A DNA stretch of 64,000 nucleotides from Streptomyces sp. NRRL F-5135 (GTDB lineage: Bacteria > Actinomycetota > Actinomycetes > Streptomycetales > Streptomycetaceae): positions 186,001 to 250,000 of the forward strand of contig NZ_JOHR01000007.1 of NCBI RefSeq assembly GCF_000719775.1, read 5' to 3'. This document shows positions 61,766 through 64,000 of the stretch, piece by piece. Position 1 is the first letter of the stretch. Each line of letters begins with the position of its first letter. Below the pieces are notes generated by a model, which had not been told where the DNA came from, ran no database searches, and saw only the letters and a program-made list of their open reading frames with translations. A program made the translations under genes and the position numbers.

Positions 61766-62770
61766 ATGAGTACCGCACCATCCGGCCAAAGCCAGGAGAC
61801 GAAGGGGGCGATCGAACTCACCCTCGCGATGGTGCTGTCCGGCACCCTCGGCGTCTTCGTCGTGGAATCCGGCACGTCCCCCTTCAACGTCGTGTTCTTC
61901 CGCTGCCTGTTCGGCACGGTCGCCCTCGGCCTCTACTGCCTGGCGCGCGGCTTCTTCAAGAACCACGCGTTCACCCCGAAGAAGCTCGGCCTGGCCGCGC
62001 TCGGCGGTGTGTTCATCGTCTTCAACTGGGCGTTCCTCTTCGAGTCCTACGAGGGCACGTCCATCTCGGTGGCCACCGTCGTCTACCACACCCAGCCGTT
62101 CTACGTGATGCTGCTCGGGGCGCTGCTGTTCCGCGACAAGCTCACCGTGGCCAAGTTCGCCTGGCTGGGCATCGCCTTCGTGGGTCTGATCCTGGTGGCC
62201 GGGGTCTCCGTGTCCGACCTGACCGGCGGCGGCGACAGCGACTACCTCAAGGGGCTGGGTTACGCGCTGCTCGCCGCGGTCCTCTACGCGGCGTCCACCG
62301 TGGTCACCAAGCGGGTCACCGGAGTCCGCCCGCACCTGGTCGCGCTGGTCCAGCTCGTGCTGGGCATCTTCCTGCTCCTGCCGTTCACGACGCTGAGCGA
62401 GACGGCCGACCTGGGCGCGGACTGGGGCTGGCTGGTCGGCCTCGGAGTGATCCACACCTGCGTGATGTACGTCCTGATGTACTCCTCGTACCAGAAGCTC
62501 CCCACCCCGAAGATCGCTGTTCTCGCCTTCGTCTACCCGGCCGTGGCGATGCTCGCCGACTGGGCCGTGTACGGACACAGCGTCAGCCTGCTGCAGGCGC
62601 TGGGCATTCCGCTGATCGTCGCCGCCAGCCTGGGCATCAACCTCGGCTGGTCCTTGCGCGGCAAGGCCGCCGCCACTGCCGCCGCCCCGGCGCCGGCCCC
62701 GCGGCCCACGACGGAGAACGAGACAGCGAACAAGTCAGAGACCGAGACCGCGGCCGGAGGCACCCGATGA
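61766..62770 (+). CDS. EamA-family (DMT) transporter
   Basis: A 334-residue transporter with ten predicted helices in two EamA repeats; TPKKLGLAALGGVFIVFNW and the second-repeat LGVIHTCVMYVLMYSS are typical. A hydrophilic Ala/Pro/Thr/Glu-rich tail of about 40 residues follows the last helix. DMT proteins commonly export amino acids and related metabolites, so export of the pathway product is likely. GAAAGGA precedes the ATG; its stop overlaps the next gene by 4 bp. Confidence 0.92.
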   Translation: MSTAPSGQSQETKGAIELTLAMVLSGTLGVFVVESGTSPFNVVFFRCLFGTVALGLYCLARGFFKNHAFTPKKLGLAALGGVFIVFNWAFLFESYEGTSISVATVVYHTQPFYVMLLGALLFRDKLTVAKFAWLGIAFVGLILVAGVSVSDLTGGGDSDYLKGLGYALLAAVLYAASTVVTKRVTGVRPHLVALVQLVLGIFLLLPFTTLSETADLGADWGWLVGLGVIHTCVMYVLMYSSYQKLPTPKIAVLAFVYPAVAMLADWAVYGHSVSLLQALGIPLIVAASLGINLGWSLRGKAAATAAAPAPAPRPTTENETANKSETETAAGGTR

Positions 62771-63810
62771 CTCTTGTGACCGACCCCAGCGCACCTCGTA
62801 TCGCGATAGTCGGCGCCACCGGCGCCGTCGGTGGCACCCTGATCGACCTGATCGAGCGGCGGGGACTGCGCTACCGCGCCGTCGAACTGGTCGCGTCGGC
62901 CCGCTCGGCCGGGGCCGAACTCACCGTCGACGGCCGGTCCTACCCGGTGCACGCCGTCGAGGACTTCGACTTCTCGACCGTGGACCTGGCCTTCTTCTCC
63001 GCGGGCACGGAGGCCAGCGAGAAATGGGTGCCGGTGGCCACCGCGGCCGGCGCCGTCGTCATCGACAACACGATCGCGTTCCGGATGGACCCCGACACCC
63101 CGCTGGTCGTCCCGCAGGTCAACGCGCACGAGCTGGACCGCCGTCCGGTGTCCGGCGTGATAGCCAACCCGAACTGCTCCACCATCCCGCTCGTCAGGGT
63201 GCTCAGGGGCATCGAGGAACGCTGGGGCGTACGGCAGGCCGTCGTCAGCACCTACCAGGCCGCCTCCGGCCTGGGGCACCCGGGCGTCGACGAACTCAAG
63301 GAGTCCAGCCGGGCCGCGCTGGACCACCCCGGGGAGGAGTACCCGGGCAAGGAGTTCGTCCCCTCGCTGGCGTTCAACGTCATCCCGAAGATCGACCGGT
63401 TCCTGGACACCGGGTTCACCCTGGAGGAGCAGAAGATGCTCCAGGAGTCCCGCAAGATCCTCGGCCTGCCGCACCTGGACGTCACCACCACCTGTGTGCG
63501 GGTGCCGGTGGTCAACGGCCACTCGGAGGCGGTCTGGATCGAGTGCCAGGCGCCGGTCGACCGCGCCGAGCTCGTCGAGGTGATCGCCGCCCTGCCCGAG
63601 GTCACGGTGCACGACCGGGAATCGCCACGCGAGTTCCCGACCCCGGCCACGGTCAAGGACCCCGACCGGGTGCACGTCGGCCGGATCCGGGTCAACCCCA
63701 ACAACCCCCGCGCCTTCTGGCTCTGGGTGGTCGCGGACAACCTGACGATCGGCGCCGCGCTCAACGCGATCCAGATCGCGGAGGAGCTCATCGCCCGGGG
63801 CACGCTGTGA
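62767..63810 (+). CDS. asd: Aspartate-semialdehyde dehydrogenase
   Basis: A 347-residue NADPH-dependent dehydrogenase. The N-terminal nucleotide site is IAIVGATGAVGGTLI; the catalytic Cys is in ANPNCSTIPLV; the catalytic-domain segments STYQAASGLG and CVRVPVVNGHSEAVW follow. It reduces aspartyl phosphate to aspartate semialdehyde. Being inside the mutase operon, and coupled on both sides by 4-bp overlaps, it may act on 3-methylaspartyl phosphate. It is likely a second copy dedicated to this pathway; the housekeeping copy would lie elsewhere. Confidence 0.94.
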   Translation: MTLVTDPSAPRIAIVGATGAVGGTLIDLIERRGLRYRAVELVASARSAGAELTVDGRSYPVHAVEDFDFSTVDLAFFSAGTEASEKWVPVATAAGAVVIDNTIAFRMDPDTPLVVPQVNAHELDRRPVSGVIANPNCSTIPLVRVLRGIEERWGVRQAVVSTYQAASGLGHPGVDELKESSRAALDHPGEEYPGKEFVPSLAFNVIPKIDRFLDTGFTLEEQKMLQESRKILGLPHLDVTTTCVRVPVVNGHSEAVWIECQAPVDRAELVEVIAALPEVTVHDRESPREFPTPATVKDPDRVHVGRIRVNPNNPRAFWLWVVADNLTIGAALNAIQIAEELIARGTL

Positions 63811-64000
63811 CGGCCGAGCCGCCCGTCGTGCTCAAGTTCGGAGGCTCCAGCTTCCGGACCCTGGCAGCGTACGGGCAGCTTGCCGAAGCGCTCGCGCAGC
63901 GCGTCACCGACGAGGGCAGGCGCCTGGTCGTCGTGGTGAGCGGCCAGCCGGGCGAGACCGAGCAGTTCCGGGACCGGCTCAACCAGATCAACCGGCACCC
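63807..64000 (+). CDS. Aspartokinase-family amino acid kinase (5' part only)
   Basis: The first 64 codons before the window end. The amino-acid-kinase opening VVLKFGGSSF is clear, followed by RRLVVVVSGQPGET. Classic aspartokinases read VVSAMGxTT at that point, so this member is divergent. GTG start overlapping the asd stop by 4 bp. It should phosphorylate aspartate or 3-methylaspartate to feed the dehydrogenase. The C-terminal part and any ACT domains are outside the window. Confidence 0.85.
   Translation, partial: MTAEPPVVLKFGGSSFRTLAAYGQLAEALAQRVTDEGRRLVVVVSGQPGETEQFRDRLNQINRH

Noticed and set aside
1..64000. tRNA, rRNA or an intact insertion sequence
   Set aside because: I looked for tRNA arms, conserved rRNA stretches and transposases and found none that I could support.

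Overview
The window is actinobacterial chromosome and almost certainly Streptomyces. Base composition is very GC-rich, GTG starts are frequent, and many genes overlap by 4 bp. The actinobacterial bc1-aa3 respiratory genes, a WhiJ-type regulator with a DUF397 partner, PspA/PspAA and a large NRPS-PKS cluster all fit that genus. I found no tRNA, rRNA, CRISPR array or intact insertion sequence.

Layout. (1) 1-13.9 kb looks like conserved core: qcrA (cut by the window edge), qcrC and ctaE on the minus strand; a pseudo-receiver gene; an L,D-transpeptidase lipoprotein; ctaF-ctaD-ctaC; a cysteine desulfurase-TusA fusion; an adenosine-kinase-like PfkB enzyme; a membrane-anchored hypothetical protein; erpA; and nadA. 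(2) 14-26.5 kb is accessory: a secreted esterase with a cellulose-binding module under a CebR-like box, an MFS drug transporter, a WhiJ/DUF397 regulatory set, a class A PBP with altered transpeptidase motifs, an alpha/beta hydrolase and a membrane protein sharing a tandem palindromic operator, and a UGT-type glycosyltransferase. (3) 26.5-41.5 kb is a compact three-gene biosynthetic locus: a C-A-PCP-TE NRPS, an A-PCP-C-A-PCP-KS-KR-ACP-TE hybrid, and a TauD-like dioxygenase. The architecture matches the detoxin/rimosamide depsipeptide family as I recall it. (4) 41.6-49 kb carries a small membrane protein, a secreted GH62 arabinofuranosidase, an RND exporter with a two-component system, and an alcohol dehydrogenase remnant. 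(5) 49.5-57.7 kb returns to core-like genes: pspA/pspAA, a DUF3043 protein, a methyltransferase that seems to start at CTG, an ABC exporter, an HtrA-like protease lipoprotein, and a cobU fusion. (6) 57.9-64 kb is an apparent operon cut by the window end: a LysR regulator, both subunits of a B12-dependent glutamate mutase, a solute-binding-fold protein with no signal peptide, an EamA exporter, aspartate-semialdehyde dehydrogenase and an aspartokinase-family enzyme.

How the genes work together. The respiratory genes form the bc1-aa3 branch. The detoxin-like locus can be read as (Val/Ile)-Pro extended by one reduced ketide, hydroxylated by the dioxygenase, and acylated by the stand-alone NRPS. 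The last operon is best read as glutamate to 3-methylaspartate, then phosphorylation and reduction to a methylated aspartate semialdehyde. This last system is the one I would most want followed up. All functional statements rest on reading translated sequence and recalled family knowledge; no database search was run.
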